Assembly (NCBI GenBank): GCA_038322875.1
Contig: JBBQGI010000002.1
Span: 1-64,000 of the forward strand
Length of the DNA: 64,000 bases
Direction of reading: 5' to 3'
Origin: CF-167 sp038322875
GTDB lineage: Bacteria; Chloroflexota; Limnocylindria; QHBO01
Each line of letters begins with the position of its first letter. Within the stretch, counting starts at the first letter, position 1. Under the pieces are notes generated by a model. It had not been told where the DNA came from. It was given only the letters and a program-made list of their open reading frames with translations, and searched no databases. This document shows, piece after piece, positions 8,346 through 17,242 of the stretch. A program made the translations under genes and the position numbers.

Positions 8346-9290
8346 TCAGCCCACTCCGAGCACGTCACGGCCCTGTGATTCGTCGCGGCGCATCTGCTGG
8401 ACGAGGGCGCTGGCGTCGTCGAAGCGCTGCTCATCGCGCAGCCGGGCGACGAGCTCGACGCCGAGCTCCGATCCGTACAGGTCGCCATCGAAGTCGAGCA
8501 GGTGAACCTCCACCAGGACCGCTCCACCAGCGTGGAAGGTCGGACGCGTGCCGATGCTGACCAGCGACGGATGTGCCGGCCCGACCTGGGGGTCGGCATG
8601 GGTCACGCGGCCGGCATAGATGCCGAGTGGCGGCATGACGGGGGTGTAGGCGAAGCGCAGGTTCGCGGTCGGGAATCCCATCTCACGGCCGCGACGATCA
8701 CCGGGAACCACGGTTCCCTCCAGGTAGGGGGCCACCCCCAATCGGAGCGCGACATCGAGCTCGGCGGCCGCGATCGCGTCACGCACTCGGGTCGAGGAGG
8801 CGACCTCCCCATCGACCTGCACCGGGTCGACCACAGTGACGGAGAACCCCTGATCGGCTCCTAGCTGCTGCACCCGTTCGACCGTGCCGCGCCGGTCGCG
8901 ACCGAAGGCGCTGCCGCGACCCATGGCCAGGCCGCGCAGGCCGATCGCCGGGGAGAGCCCCGCCAGGAAGGCATCTGCCGTCAGCCAGCGCAGCGACTCG
9001 TCGAAGCGCACCGGGAGCGCGTGATCAATGCCGGCCGCCTGGATCCGTGCCAGGTTGACCGCCAGTGGAGCCAGGCGGGATACCTGCGTGCCGTGTCGCA
9101 GCAGCTCGTCGGGGTGCGGGTCGAAGACCAATGCCACGCTGCGGGCGCCAAGCTGAGCGGCGGTCACCCGGGTCGCTTCCAGCAGGGCGCGGTGGCCAAC
9201 ATGCACGCCATCGAAGACTCCGATGGTGACGACCGCCGGTCCGATCGACGGCAGCTCCGATAGCCCCTGGGCACGTCCATCTTCGGTCAC
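8346..9290 (-). CDS. ribF: Bifunctional riboflavin kinase / FAD synthetase
   Basis: Converts riboflavin to FMN and then FAD. The 314-residue protein has the nucleotidyltransferase domain first (VVTIGVFDGVHVGHRALLEA near 20-40) and the riboflavin kinase domain after about residue 180 (GDRRGREMGFPTANL). The GTG start overlaps the truB stop as GTGA. The ribF-truB pairing next to rbfA and infB is common in bacteria. Confidence 0.93.
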   Translation of the reverse strand: MTEDGRAQGLSELPSIGPAVVTIGVFDGVHVGHRALLEATRVTAAQLGARSVALVFDPHPDELLRHGTQVSRLAPLAVNLARIQAAGIDHALPVRFDESLRWLTADAFLAGLSPAIGLRGLAMGRGSAFGRDRRGTVERVQQLGADQGFSVTVVDPVQVDGEVASSTRVRDAIAAAELDVALRLGVAPYLEGTVVPGDRRGREMGFPTANLRFAYTPVMPPLGIYAGRVTHADPQVGPAHPSLVSIGTRPTFHAGGAVLVEVHLLDFDGDLYGSELGVELVARLRDEQRFDDASALVQQMRRDESQGRDVLGVG

Positions 9291-10168
9291 GTCCCACCTG
9301 CGATCACCGTGCGCGGCTCGAGCAGCCCGTCACGCAGCAGGCCGATGCCCAGCAGTGCACCGTCGGCAAAGACCGCCTGGCGCCCACCTCCGCGCTCTCC
9401 GCGCATCATGACCGCCGAGCCATGCAGGAAGCGGCCGGCGGCCTCGGCGTCGAGGTGGAGCTGAGGCAGGTTCAGCAACGGCGCCACGGGGAGCACTGCG
9501 TCGTCCAGGTGGCCGGCCTCGGCCAGCCACTCGAGCTGGTCCGGCCCGATCGCCTCGGATGCCTGCAATCCCGCCGCCTCGGTTCGGCGCAGGGCATGGA
9601 GATGGCCGCCGCAGCCAAGGCGCTCCCCCAGGTCGCGCGCGATCGAGCGAATGTAGGTCCCCGCACCGCATCGGATGTCGCAGGTCAAGTCGAGCCAGCC
9701 GTCGCCGGACTCCGTGCCCAGCAGGTCGATCGCGTGCACCGTCACCGGGCGAGCAGGTACGTCGATGGGGCTGCCGGCGCGTGCGGCTCGATGCGCCACG
9801 GCACCGCCCATCTTCCGTGCAGAGAAGGCGGGCGGTCGCTGGTCATAGGTCCCGACGAAGAACGCCACCGCGGACAGGATTGCGGGCAGGTCGGGCGGGG
9901 ACGAGCCCACCTCCAGCGGTCCCTGCGCATCATCGGTGGCTGAGCGAAGCCCCAGGCGGATCACGGCCTCGTAGCGCTTCGGTCCCCCGGTCAGGTCATC
10001 GCTGAAGCGCGTGGCCGCTCCGACGAGGATCGGCAGCACGCCCGAGGCCAGCGGATCGAGCGTGCCGGCATGACCAATGCGACGCATGCCGGTCAGGCGG
10101 CGAACCAGATCGACCATGTCGTGCGAGGTCGGCCCGATCGGCTTGTCGAGGTTAACGACCCCGAGCAT
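9287..10168 (-). CDS. truB: tRNA pseudouridine-55 synthase
   Basis: Makes pseudouridine 55 in the T-loop of tRNAs. The ATG at 10168 is chosen because homologues begin at or near MLGVVNLDKPIGPTSHDMV; a longer reading frame to 10234 would overlap nrnA deeply. It yields 293 residues. The catalytic aspartate is D38 in GHAGTLDPLASGVLP. KRYEAVIRLG and the C-terminal PUA-like region are present. It overlaps nrnA by 17 bases. Confidence 0.94.
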   Translation of the reverse strand: MLGVVNLDKPIGPTSHDMVDLVRRLTGMRRIGHAGTLDPLASGVLPILVGAATRFSDDLTGGPKRYEAVIRLGLRSATDDAQGPLEVGSSPPDLPAILSAVAFFVGTYDQRPPAFSARKMGGAVAHRAARAGSPIDVPARPVTVHAIDLLGTESGDGWLDLTCDIRCGAGTYIRSIARDLGERLGCGGHLHALRRTEAAGLQASEAIGPDQLEWLAEAGHLDDAVLPVAPLLNLPQLHLDAEAAGRFLHGSAVMMRGERGGGRQAVFADGALLGIGLLRDGLLEPRTVIAGGT

Positions 10169-11129
10169 CGCCGCGGGCCAGCTCGCGCTGGGCCTCTGCG
10201 AGGACCAAGCCGCGAGCCGCTTCGATGGATCCATTCACCGTGCAGCCCGCGGCTCGGGCATGGCCGCCGCCGCCAAAGGCCGAGGTGATGGCGACCGCGT
10301 CGGCCCGGGCGCTGGTCCGGACACTGACCCGCGTCGCACCGGGACCGACCTCCTTGAAGAGGATCGTCACGTCCGCGTGCCGCGTCGACCCCAGGAGGTC
10401 GACGAATCCCTCCGAGGCTGTTGGCTGCTCACCGGTCGCGGCGAGCATCGCCAGCGTCATCGAGGCGAAGACGATCCGTCCCTCAGCCTCTTGTCCGATG
10501 CCGGCCAGCATCTGGCCCCATAGCGCCAGCGTGCTGAAGGGCTTGTCGGCGTAGACCGCGCGATTGATGGCGGCCAGCGGCGCGCCGGCGTCGAGGAGCT
10601 CCGTGGCGACGCGGAGGGTTCGGGCGGTGGTGTTCGGATGAGCGAAGGTATGCGTGTCCTGCACGATGCCGGCCATCAATGCCGTGGCCAGCTCCACGTC
10701 GAGCGGCACGCCCAGCTCGGGCAGCAGCAGCGCCACCAGCTCGCAGGTGGCCGCGGCCTGCGGATCGATCCACACCGCCACGCCGTAGCCGGGATTGCTG
10801 ATGTGATGGTCGATGTTCACGATCCGCGCGCGAGCGAACCAGTCCGCCTGCTCGGTGACGACCGAGCCGATCCGGCTCAGCTCCCCCGCATCGACGACCA
10901 CGGCCACGTCGGGCTCGAGTGCCGGCGCTCGCACCACCCGGTCGACGCGCGGCAGGAACGATAGAAAGGGAGGCGGCGGGTCGACGCTCACGACCTCGGT
11001 CTGCTTGCCGAGACGCTCGGCCGCAACGGTGATGGCGATCGCCGCCCCCAGGGTGTCCCCGTCCGGATTTTCGTGGCAGAAGGCGGTGATCCGCTCGGCC
11101 CCGCGCAGGACCTCGGCGACGTCGAGCAT
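10152..11129 (-). CDS. nrnA: DHH-family oligoribonuclease / pAp phosphatase (NrnA type)
   Basis: Degrades nanoRNAs and removes the 3'-phosphate of pAp in characterised homologues. The 325-residue protein has HENPDGDTLGAA (H19, N21, D23, D25), the DHH motif at 107-109 and the DHHA1 motif GGGGHARAAG near 295. The start codon directly abuts the rbfA stop. It adds another RNA-decay enzyme to a region that already holds RNase J and PNPase. Confidence 0.9.
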   Translation of the reverse strand: MLDVAEVLRGAERITAFCHENPDGDTLGAAIAITVAAERLGKQTEVVSVDPPPPFLSFLPRVDRVVRAPALEPDVAVVVDAGELSRIGSVVTEQADWFARARIVNIDHHISNPGYGVAVWIDPQAAATCELVALLLPELGVPLDVELATALMAGIVQDTHTFAHPNTTARTLRVATELLDAGAPLAAINRAVYADKPFSTLALWGQMLAGIGQEAEGRIVFASMTLAMLAATGEQPTASEGFVDLLGSTRHADVTILFKEVGPGATRVSVRTSARADAVAITSAFGGGGHARAAGCTVNGSIEAARGLVLAEAQRELARGDARGR

Positions 11130-11507
11130 CTAGCTCTCCCCCGCCTCGTCGTCGCTCGTGCGGCGCTCACTGGCCTGCAGCTCATTGATGATCTGCAGCA
11201 CGCGGTCGCCGGATTCGATCGAATCGTCCTCGCGAATCGTGAGGTCGGGAACGTGGCGCAGGCTGAGTCGTTCGCCGAGCTTGCGCCGCAGCCACGGGGT
11301 GGCGACCCTCAGGGCATCCATCGTCTTCGTGCGCTCCACCTCGCTGCCGAGGACGCTGACCCAGACGCGGGCATGGCCAAGGTCGCGAGCCGTCTCGACG
11401 CGCGTAATCGTCGCAAAGCCGAGCCGCGGGTCCTTCATCTCGCGCTGCAGCAGATCCATCAGCTCCTGGCGGATCTGGCTGTCGAGGCGATCGGTCCGCT
11501 GGCTCAT
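11130..11507 (-). CDS. rbfA: Ribosome-binding factor A
   Basis: Small KH-fold factor for 30S maturation at the 5' end of 16S rRNA. The 125-residue protein has IRQELMDLLQREMKDPRLGFATITRVE and the AxVWVSVLG region typical of RbfA. The C-terminal 20 residues are polar and acidic. It follows infB by ten bases in the classical nusA-ylxR-infB-rbfA order. Confidence 0.93.
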   Translation of the reverse strand: MSQRTDRLDSQIRQELMDLLQREMKDPRLGFATITRVETARDLGHARVWVSVLGSEVERTKTMDALRVATPWLRRKLGERLSLRHVPDLTIREDDSIESGDRVLQIINELQASERRTSDDEAGES

Positions 11508-11517
11508 GCGAGCGAGG

Positions 11518-13425
11518 TCACGCGGGCTCGGACACCATCTGGAAGCACTCGACCAGGTCGCCCTCGGCGATCTCGATGCTGCCCAGCCCGATCCCGCACT
11601 CGAATCCGGTGGCGACCTCGCGCACGTCGTCCTTGAAGCGTTTCAGCGACTCGATCCGGCCTTCGGCCACGACGCTGCCGCCGCGGAAGAGGCGAACCTG
11701 TCCGCCCCGCACGATGCGGCCATCGACCACGTAGGAGCCGGCGATGTTTCCAGCCTTGCCGGCCTTGATCACCATGCGCACTTCGGCATGGCCCTCGATC
11801 TGCTCCACCAGCTTCGGTGCCAGCATCCCCTGCAGGGCGCCACCGAGGTCATCGGTCAGCTTGTAGATGACGTCGTAGATCCGGACGTCGACGCCGGCCG
11901 CATCGACTGAGCGCTGGGCGCCTGGATCGAGCCTCGTGTTGAAGCCGATCACGACCGCCTCCGAAGCGCTCGCCAGCTGCACGTCGGACTCGTTGATCTC
12001 GCCGGCGCCCTCGCGCAAGATGTTGATCCGGACCTCGCTCGTGTTGAGGCGCTCGAGCGCGTGGCGGATGGCGCCCAGCGATCCCTGCACGTCGGTCTTG
12101 AGGACAACGCGCAGCTCCTTGACCTCGGATGCCTGGATCTGGGCGCTGATGTCCTCCAGGCTGAACACCGTCTTGCCGTTGCGTGCGCTGGCGGCCTGCT
12201 CGATCGCCTCGGCCATGTCGCGGGCGGTCCTCTCATCGGGGACGACGCGCAGGATGTCGCCCGCCTCCGGCAGGTCGGTGAGGCCGATGATCTCGACCGC
12301 AGTCGCCGGCTCGGCCGTCTTGACGCGCTTGCCCGCGGCGTTCTGCAGGGCCCGGACGCGTCCGAAGGTGCGCCCGACGGTGACGACGTCGCCGATATTC
12401 AGTGTGCCGGTCTGGACCAGCACGGTGGCCACGTTGCCGCGGCCCTTGGCGACCTTCGACTCGATGATCGTGCCGATGGCCGGCCGGTTCGGGTTCGCCT
12501 TGAGGTCCTGCAGGTCGGCCACCAGCAGGATCATCTCCATCAGATCGTCGAGGCCGATCTTCTGCTTGGCGGAGACCGCTACGGCGATCACGTCGCCGCC
12601 GAACTCCTCGATGAGGACCTTGTTGTCGGCCAGCTCCTGCTTCACGCGATCGGGGTTTGCATCGGGCTTGTCGATCTTGTTGATCGCCACGATCATCGGC
12701 ACCCGCGCCGCACGGACGTGGTCGATTGCCTCCTTGGTCTGCGGCATCACGCCGTCGTCGGCGGCAACCACGATGATCGCGATATCGGTCACCTGCGCCC
12801 CCCGCGCACGCATGGCGGTGAAGGCCTCGTGGCCGGGGGTGTCCAGGAAGACGATCCGCTTGCCGTTGTGGACCGCCTCGGAGGCGCCGATGTGCTGGGT
12901 GATCCCGCCGCGCTCCCCCGCCGCCACGGTGGTGCTGCGGATGGCGTCGAGGAGGCTCGTCTTGCCATGATCGACGTGGCCCATGATCGTCACGATCGGA
13001 GCGCGAGTGACGAGGTCCCCAGCGTCATCCTCGGTGAAGAGCACGCGCTTGCCGGCGCCCTCCTCCTCGCTGCCGGGCGCCACGATCTCCTGCTGCGATG
13101 CAGCCTCGGCGGCGGCACGCTCGGCGACTCCAAGCTCGACTGTCTCAATGCCCAGCTCGCCGGCGACCAGGGAGGCGGTGTCGAAGTCGATCGACTGGTT
13201 GATGGTGGCGAAGATGCCGTTGCGGATGAGCTCCTTGATGACATCCGCGTGGCTCACTGCCAGGGCGGTCGCCAGGTCCTTGACCGATACCGACGACGGC
13301 AGCTCGACCGGGGGGCCCCCACGGGGCACGACCGGCTGCGTCTCAACTGCAAGCCCGCCCTCGGCACTGTCGCGGCGACGCTGGGGACGGGGGCCGCGAC
13401 GCGGCTGATATCTACGCGGAGGCAT
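11518..13425 (-). CDS. infB: Translation initiation factor IF-2
   Basis: GTPase that positions initiator tRNA on the 30S subunit and promotes subunit joining. At 635 residues it is a short form: a 40-residue basic leader, an IF2-N helical module (VSVKDLATALAVSHADVIKELI), then the G domain with GHVDHGKT at 149-156, DTPGHEAF and NKIDKPDA, followed by the C-terminal beta-barrel domains. The long repetitive N-terminal extensions of proteobacterial and actinobacterial IF-2 are absent. The start overlaps ylxR by 14 bases. Confidence 0.95.
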   Translation of the reverse strand: MPPRRYQPRRGPRPQRRRDSAEGGLAVETQPVVPRGGPPVELPSSVSVKDLATALAVSHADVIKELIRNGIFATINQSIDFDTASLVAGELGIETVELGVAERAAAEAASQQEIVAPGSEEEGAGKRVLFTEDDAGDLVTRAPIVTIMGHVDHGKTSLLDAIRSTTVAAGERGGITQHIGASEAVHNGKRIVFLDTPGHEAFTAMRARGAQVTDIAIIVVAADDGVMPQTKEAIDHVRAARVPMIVAINKIDKPDANPDRVKQELADNKVLIEEFGGDVIAVAVSAKQKIGLDDLMEMILLVADLQDLKANPNRPAIGTIIESKVAKGRGNVATVLVQTGTLNIGDVVTVGRTFGRVRALQNAAGKRVKTAEPATAVEIIGLTDLPEAGDILRVVPDERTARDMAEAIEQAASARNGKTVFSLEDISAQIQASEVKELRVVLKTDVQGSLGAIRHALERLNTSEVRINILREGAGEINESDVQLASASEAVVIGFNTRLDPGAQRSVDAAGVDVRIYDVIYKLTDDLGGALQGMLAPKLVEQIEGHAEVRMVIKAGKAGNIAGSYVVDGRIVRGGQVRLFRGGSVVAEGRIESLKRFKDDVREVATGFECGIGLGSIEIAEGDLVECFQMVSEPA

Positions 13426-13684
13426 TGCTCACCTCCGACGCCAGCAGCTCCGGCGCGAGGTGACCGCCCAGGGCTCGCTGGATCCCCTCGCTCAGGCGCG
13501 TCGGCTCATGGCAGGCGGGCTGGTCGCACAGATAGGTTCCACGGCCCGGCGCCTTGCCGCTCGGGTCGGCCGCCACCGATCCGTCGGCGCGCCGCACCAG
13601 GCGCGTCATGGATTGCTTCGGGTGCACGTCGCGACAGACCGCGCAGGTCCGCAGCGGCTGGTAGTCAGGCCTCCGCTTCGGCAT
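13412..13684 (-). CDS. ylxR: YlxR family RNA-binding protein
   Basis: A 90-residue protein with the YlxR signature RTCAVCRDVHPKQSMTRLVR followed by GKAPGRGTYLC. The CxxC, with the later CDQPAC, may form a metal site. It lies between nusA and infB, overlapping both by 20 and 14 bases. Homologues have been proposed as RNA-binding or nucleoid-associated regulators. The function here is not established. Confidence 0.88.
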   Translation of the reverse strand: MPKRRPDYQPLRTCAVCRDVHPKQSMTRLVRRADGSVAADPSGKAPGRGTYLCDQPACHEPTRLSEGIQRALGGHLAPELLASEVSNASA

Positions 13685-14798
13685 CGACCGGTGCCTCCTC
13701 GACGGTCACGCCGTCGTGGGGCGCGCTGCCATGGGCCGCGGCCGCGGTGGCCACCCCGGCATCCGATCGAATGTCGATGCGCCAGCCGGTCAGCTTCGCG
13801 GCGAGGCGGGCATTCTGGCCCTCCTTGCCGATCGCCAGTGAGAGCTGGCGTTCTGGCACCACCACGTTTGCGATCTTGTGCTCTTCGTCGATGCGGACGC
13901 TCAGGACCTCGGCCGGCGACAGCGCCTCGGCCACAAACTGCGATGGGTCCTCGTTCCAGAGCACCACGTCCACCTTCTCGCCATTGAGCTCGGCGACGAT
14001 TGCCTGGATCCGCGCCCCGCGCTGTCCGACCGCGGCGCCCTTGGCGTCGACGCCGACCTGGCGGCTCTCGACGGCCACCTTGGACCGACTGCCGGCCTCC
14101 CGAGCGATGCCCCGGATGACCACCGTGCCGTTGTAGATCTCGGGGATCTCCATCTCCATCACGCGGCGCAGGAAGCCACGATGGGTCCGGCTCACCACCA
14201 GGACCGGCCCACGTGTGGTACGCCGTACCTCGAGCACGTAGACCTTGAGGTGCTGGCCGATGCGATAGTGCTCACCGGGGAGCTGCTCGCTCACCGCCAG
14301 CACCGCCTCCACCCCTTTCCCCATGTCGAGCACGACCGCCTGGTCGGTGGTGCGATGCACGACACCGGTCATGATCTCGCCTTCGCGGCTGGCGTACTGG
14401 CTGTAGACGACGTCGCGCTCCGCCTCGCGGAGGCGCTGCCGATAGACCTGCCCCGCCGTCTGAGCGGCGATCCGCCCGAGCTGTGCCTGGGTCACGTTCT
14501 CAGGAACCCGCACCTTCGCCCCGACGCCGGTTGCTGGATCGATCAGCTGCGCGGCGCCGACCAGCATCTGGAGCTCCGGATCGAGGACCTCGTCGGGGGT
14601 GGCGACAACCTCGTACTCGCGGTAGACGCTGATCTGCCCCGACTCGGGATCGACGCGCACCACGACGTTCTCGGGAGCGTCGGCGTTGCGCCGATAGGCG
14701 GACTCGATCGCCTGCTCCAGGGTCTCGATGAGGATCTCCTGTGGAACGCCCTTTTCAGCGTTCAACTGGAGCAAGGCTCCGATAAAGTCTCGGTTCAC
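13665..14798 (-). CDS. nusA: Transcription termination/antitermination factor NusA
   Basis: RNA polymerase-associated factor for pausing, termination and rRNA antitermination. I chose the GTG at 14798, where GAGGTG lies six bases upstream and the product begins (M)NRDFIGALLQL. This gives 377 residues. Domains in order: N-terminal polymerase-binding domain, S1 (GEIMTGVVHRTTDQAVVLDMGKG), and two KH domains (GAAVGQRGARIQAI; LSLAIGKEGQNARLAAKLTGW). The repeated acidic C-terminal domains of E. coli NusA are missing, as in Gram-positives. rimP, normally the upstream neighbour, is not here. Confidence 0.95.
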   Translation of the reverse strand: MNRDFIGALLQLNAEKGVPQEILIETLEQAIESAYRRNADAPENVVVRVDPESGQISVYREYEVVATPDEVLDPELQMLVGAAQLIDPATGVGAKVRVPENVTQAQLGRIAAQTAGQVYRQRLREAERDVVYSQYASREGEIMTGVVHRTTDQAVVLDMGKGVEAVLAVSEQLPGEHYRIGQHLKVYVLEVRRTTRGPVLVVSRTHRGFLRRVMEMEIPEIYNGTVVIRGIAREAGSRSKVAVESRQVGVDAKGAAVGQRGARIQAIVAELNGEKVDVVLWNEDPSQFVAEALSPAEVLSVRIDEEHKIANVVVPERQLSLAIGKEGQNARLAAKLTGWRIDIRSDAGVATAAAAHGSAPHDGVTVEEAPVDAEAEA

Positions 14799-14914
14799 AT
14801 CCGCACCTCGCCCTGGCCGGGCTCCAAACAAAAACGTGGGACTGGCGAACCGACCCACGTTGGCACTGAATCAGTATCGATTTGGCTCGCTCGAAGGTCC
14901 GCGAAACCGCCCGG

Positions 14915-14923
14915 AGTATAGCA
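14915..14923 (-). promoter_or_regulatory. Extended -10 promoter for the nusA operon
   Basis: The minus strand reads TGCTATACT, an extended -10 (TGn plus a TATAAT-like hexamer), in the rseP-nusA gap about 115 bases before the nusA start. No convincing -35 is visible, as expected when an extended -10 compensates. The same nine bases occur before rpsB and rplS and inside nusB. Start-site prediction is inference. Confidence 0.55.
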
Positions 14924-14939
14924 GCCGAGGCGGGTCGCC

Positions 14940-14966
14940 GCCACCCTCCCGAGGTGCCCGGGTGGC
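14940..14966 (-). terminator. Hairpin directly after the rseP stop
   Basis: Immediately after the rseP TAG, a perfect seven-pair stem (GCCACCC/GGGTGGC) encloses a 13-base loop. It lies between the rseP stop and the nusA promoter, a sensible position for ending the upstream operon. There is no T run, so it may be a weak terminator or simply a 3' stabilising hairpin. Confidence 0.4.
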
Positions 14967-16094
14967 CTAGCCGCCGATCAGATTGGCGACGTCGCGGATC
15001 GAGATGAGGATCACCAGCAGGATCAGGACCATGAAGCCGGTGAGGTACACCAGCGCCTCGCGTTCGGCGGGCAGACGTCGCCTGCGGATCGCTTCGACCA
15101 CCACCACCGCGATCCGCCCGCCATCGAGCGGCGGGAAGGGCAGCACGTTCAGGACCGCCAGGTTGACCGAGAGGATCCCGACGAAGATGAGCTGGCTCAC
15201 GAGCGGGGCGCGGAGGACCTTGCCAGTTTCCGAGGCGATCCCGATCGGCCCCACGGCGGTGCCGGCATCAGGCGCCAGTCCCAGCAGCCCCGCGACCGCT
15301 GAGGCCAGGCCGCCGGGAATCTTGAGCGCCAGGTCGCCGGCCGCCTTCACCCCTTCCCAGCCGGCCGCCAGCGGTCCACTGACGGCGGGAGGCACCTCGA
15401 CAAAGGATTCGGGCTCGTAGCCAAAGCCGACCGCGCCGAGGCCCTTCGCCTCGTCGCTGGCCGTGAGCGCGCGGGGAGTGACGGCGAGCCTCCGCTCCTG
15501 ACCGCCGCGCAGGACGGTCAGGTCGACCTGGTGCCCTGCCTGCGACCGCACGTAGGCGGTCAGGTCACGGGAGATCGGGAATGCACGGCCATCGGCCGCG
15601 GTGATCACGTCGCCCACCTGCAGGCCGGCCGTCACCGCGGGGCTGTCGGCCTGCACATCGGTCACAGTCAACGGGCCGCGGCCCTGCTGGCCCGGCAGGC
15701 TGAGGGCAACCCCGAAGAGCAGTGCCGCCAGGGCGAAGTTCATGAAGACGCCGGCCACCAGGACCACGATGCGAACCCAGATCGGCTTGCGGTTGAAGGC
15801 GCCCTCCATGGCCTTGTCGATGGCCGCCTCCGAGAGGCCTCGCTTGCGCATCTTCTCGGACTCGAGGTCCCCATCCTCGCCGAGCATCTTCACGAACCCG
15901 CCCAACGGGATCCAGTTCACGGAATAGCGCGTACCGCGCCAGATTACCGAGCCGATGCGCGGCGGGAAGCCGATGCCGAATTCCTGCACGGTGATGCCGG
16001 CTCGTTTGGCGACGATGAAGTGGCCGAACTCGTGGACGAGCACCAGCACCACCAGCACCCCGATGAACGCCAGGACGGTCCCAAGGACGTCCAT
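14967..16094 (-). CDS. rseP: RseP-type site-2 zinc metalloprotease
   Basis: Intramembrane protease that cleaves membrane-bound anti-sigma factors or signal peptide remnants in the family. The 375-residue protein has the active-site HEFGH at 21-25 in the first membrane helix, a second helix near 110-130, one PDZ domain (VQADSPAVTAGLQVGDVITAADG), and the LDG-type zinc ligand motif PFPPLDGGR near 315. A final membrane helix follows. It overlaps dxr by one base, the usual dxr-rseP pair. Confidence 0.93.
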   Translation of the reverse strand: MDVLGTVLAFIGVLVVLVLVHEFGHFIVAKRAGITVQEFGIGFPPRIGSVIWRGTRYSVNWIPLGGFVKMLGEDGDLESEKMRKRGLSEAAIDKAMEGAFNRKPIWVRIVVLVAGVFMNFALAALLFGVALSLPGQQGRGPLTVTDVQADSPAVTAGLQVGDVITAADGRAFPISRDLTAYVRSQAGHQVDLTVLRGGQERRLAVTPRALTASDEAKGLGAVGFGYEPESFVEVPPAVSGPLAAGWEGVKAAGDLALKIPGGLASAVAGLLGLAPDAGTAVGPIGIASETGKVLRAPLVSQLIFVGILSVNLAVLNVLPFPPLDGGRIAVVVVEAIRRRRLPAEREALVYLTGFMVLILLVILISIRDVANLIGG

Positions 16095-17242
16095 CAGTCT
16101 GGCCCGCCCAGACCCAGGTCGATCGACAGGGCGGCACGGACTTCGGCATCCAGGGCCACGATCCCCTCGAGGTCGGGCTCGGCGGGGGCTCCCCAGCGCT
16201 CGACGGCGTCGGAGATCACGCCCGCGATGCGCGGGAAGGCGATCGTCCCAGCCAGGAAGGCCGCCACGGCGGCTTCATCGGCGGCGTTGAGGATGGTGCC
16301 GCGATTGCCGCCGACCGCCGCTGCCTCGCGAACCGTGTCGTACGCGGGAAAGCGACCCGGCGCCAGAGACTCGAACTGGAGATCTCCCCACTCCTCGGGG
16401 GATGCGCGCCGAGCTGGAGAAGGCAGGCGCTCGGGATGGGTGAGCGCGTACTGGATCGGGAGCCGCATGTCCGGGAGGCCGAGCTGGGCCTTGTACGAGC
16501 CATCCGTGAACTCCACGAGCGAGTGCACCACGCTCTGGGGGTGGATCACAGCCTGAATCCTATCGTACGGAAGCCGGTACAGCCATTTCGCCTCGATCGC
16601 TTCGAAGGCCTTGTTGACCAGGGTCGCCGAGTCGATCGTGATCTTGGGGCCCATCTGCCAGGTCGGATGGGAGAGCGCCTCCGCCGGCGTCACGGCCCCG
16701 AGTTCCGAGGGGGCGCGGCCTCGAAACGGCCCCCCCGAGGCCGTGAGGACGAGACGCGCCACGTCGGCCAGCCGTTCCCCGACGAGGCATTGCCAGATCG
16801 CGGAATGCTCCGAATCGACAGGGCGCAGCCGCTCGAGGGGGTCGGCCCCGAGGCCGTCCAGCAGCCCCTCGACAAGGTGGCCGCCGGTGACCAGCGTCTC
16901 CTTGTTCGCGAGCGCGACTCGGCGACCCGCCGCCAGGGCCGCCATCACCGCCCGCAGCGCAGCCATGCCGGTGGTGGCTACCACGACGATCTCGGCGTCG
17001 TCCAGCGTGGCCAGTTCTTCCAGTCCGCCGCTTGCCCAGCGCTCGCGCACCAGCGCCCGGGGCCTGGCGTCGATGCACCAGGCGCGCGCCGATGGCCACT
17101 CGGCCACCTGCATCTGAAACTCGGCGGTTGCTCGCCCCGCGGCGAGCCCAACGACGTTGAATCGATCGCGATGGGCGGCGATCACCTCCAGCGCCTGGCG
17201 GCCAATCGATCCGGTCGAGCCGAGGACGACGACCCCGGTCAC
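16094..17242 (-). CDS. dxr: 1-deoxy-D-xylulose 5-phosphate reductoisomerase
   Basis: Second step of the MEP isoprenoid pathway (DXP to MEP, NADPH-dependent). The GTG at 17242 overlaps the cdsA stop as GTGA and puts the NADPH-binding GSTGSIGRQALEVI at the N-terminus, giving 382 residues. ALANKETLVTGG, PVDSEHSAIWQCL, LTASGGPF and MGPKITIDSATLVNKAFEAIEA are all family-typical. It neighbours cdsA and uppS, so lipid-carrier precursor genes are together. Confidence 0.95.
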   Translation of the reverse strand: MTGVVVLGSTGSIGRQALEVIAAHRDRFNVVGLAAGRATAEFQMQVAEWPSARAWCIDARPRALVRERWASGGLEELATLDDAEIVVVATTGMAALRAVMAALAAGRRVALANKETLVTGGHLVEGLLDGLGADPLERLRPVDSEHSAIWQCLVGERLADVARLVLTASGGPFRGRAPSELGAVTPAEALSHPTWQMGPKITIDSATLVNKAFEAIEAKWLYRLPYDRIQAVIHPQSVVHSLVEFTDGSYKAQLGLPDMRLPIQYALTHPERLPSPARRASPEEWGDLQFESLAPGRFPAYDTVREAAAVGGNRGTILNAADEAAVAAFLAGTIAFPRIAGVISDAVERWGAPAEPDLEGIVALDAEVRAALSIDLGLGGPD

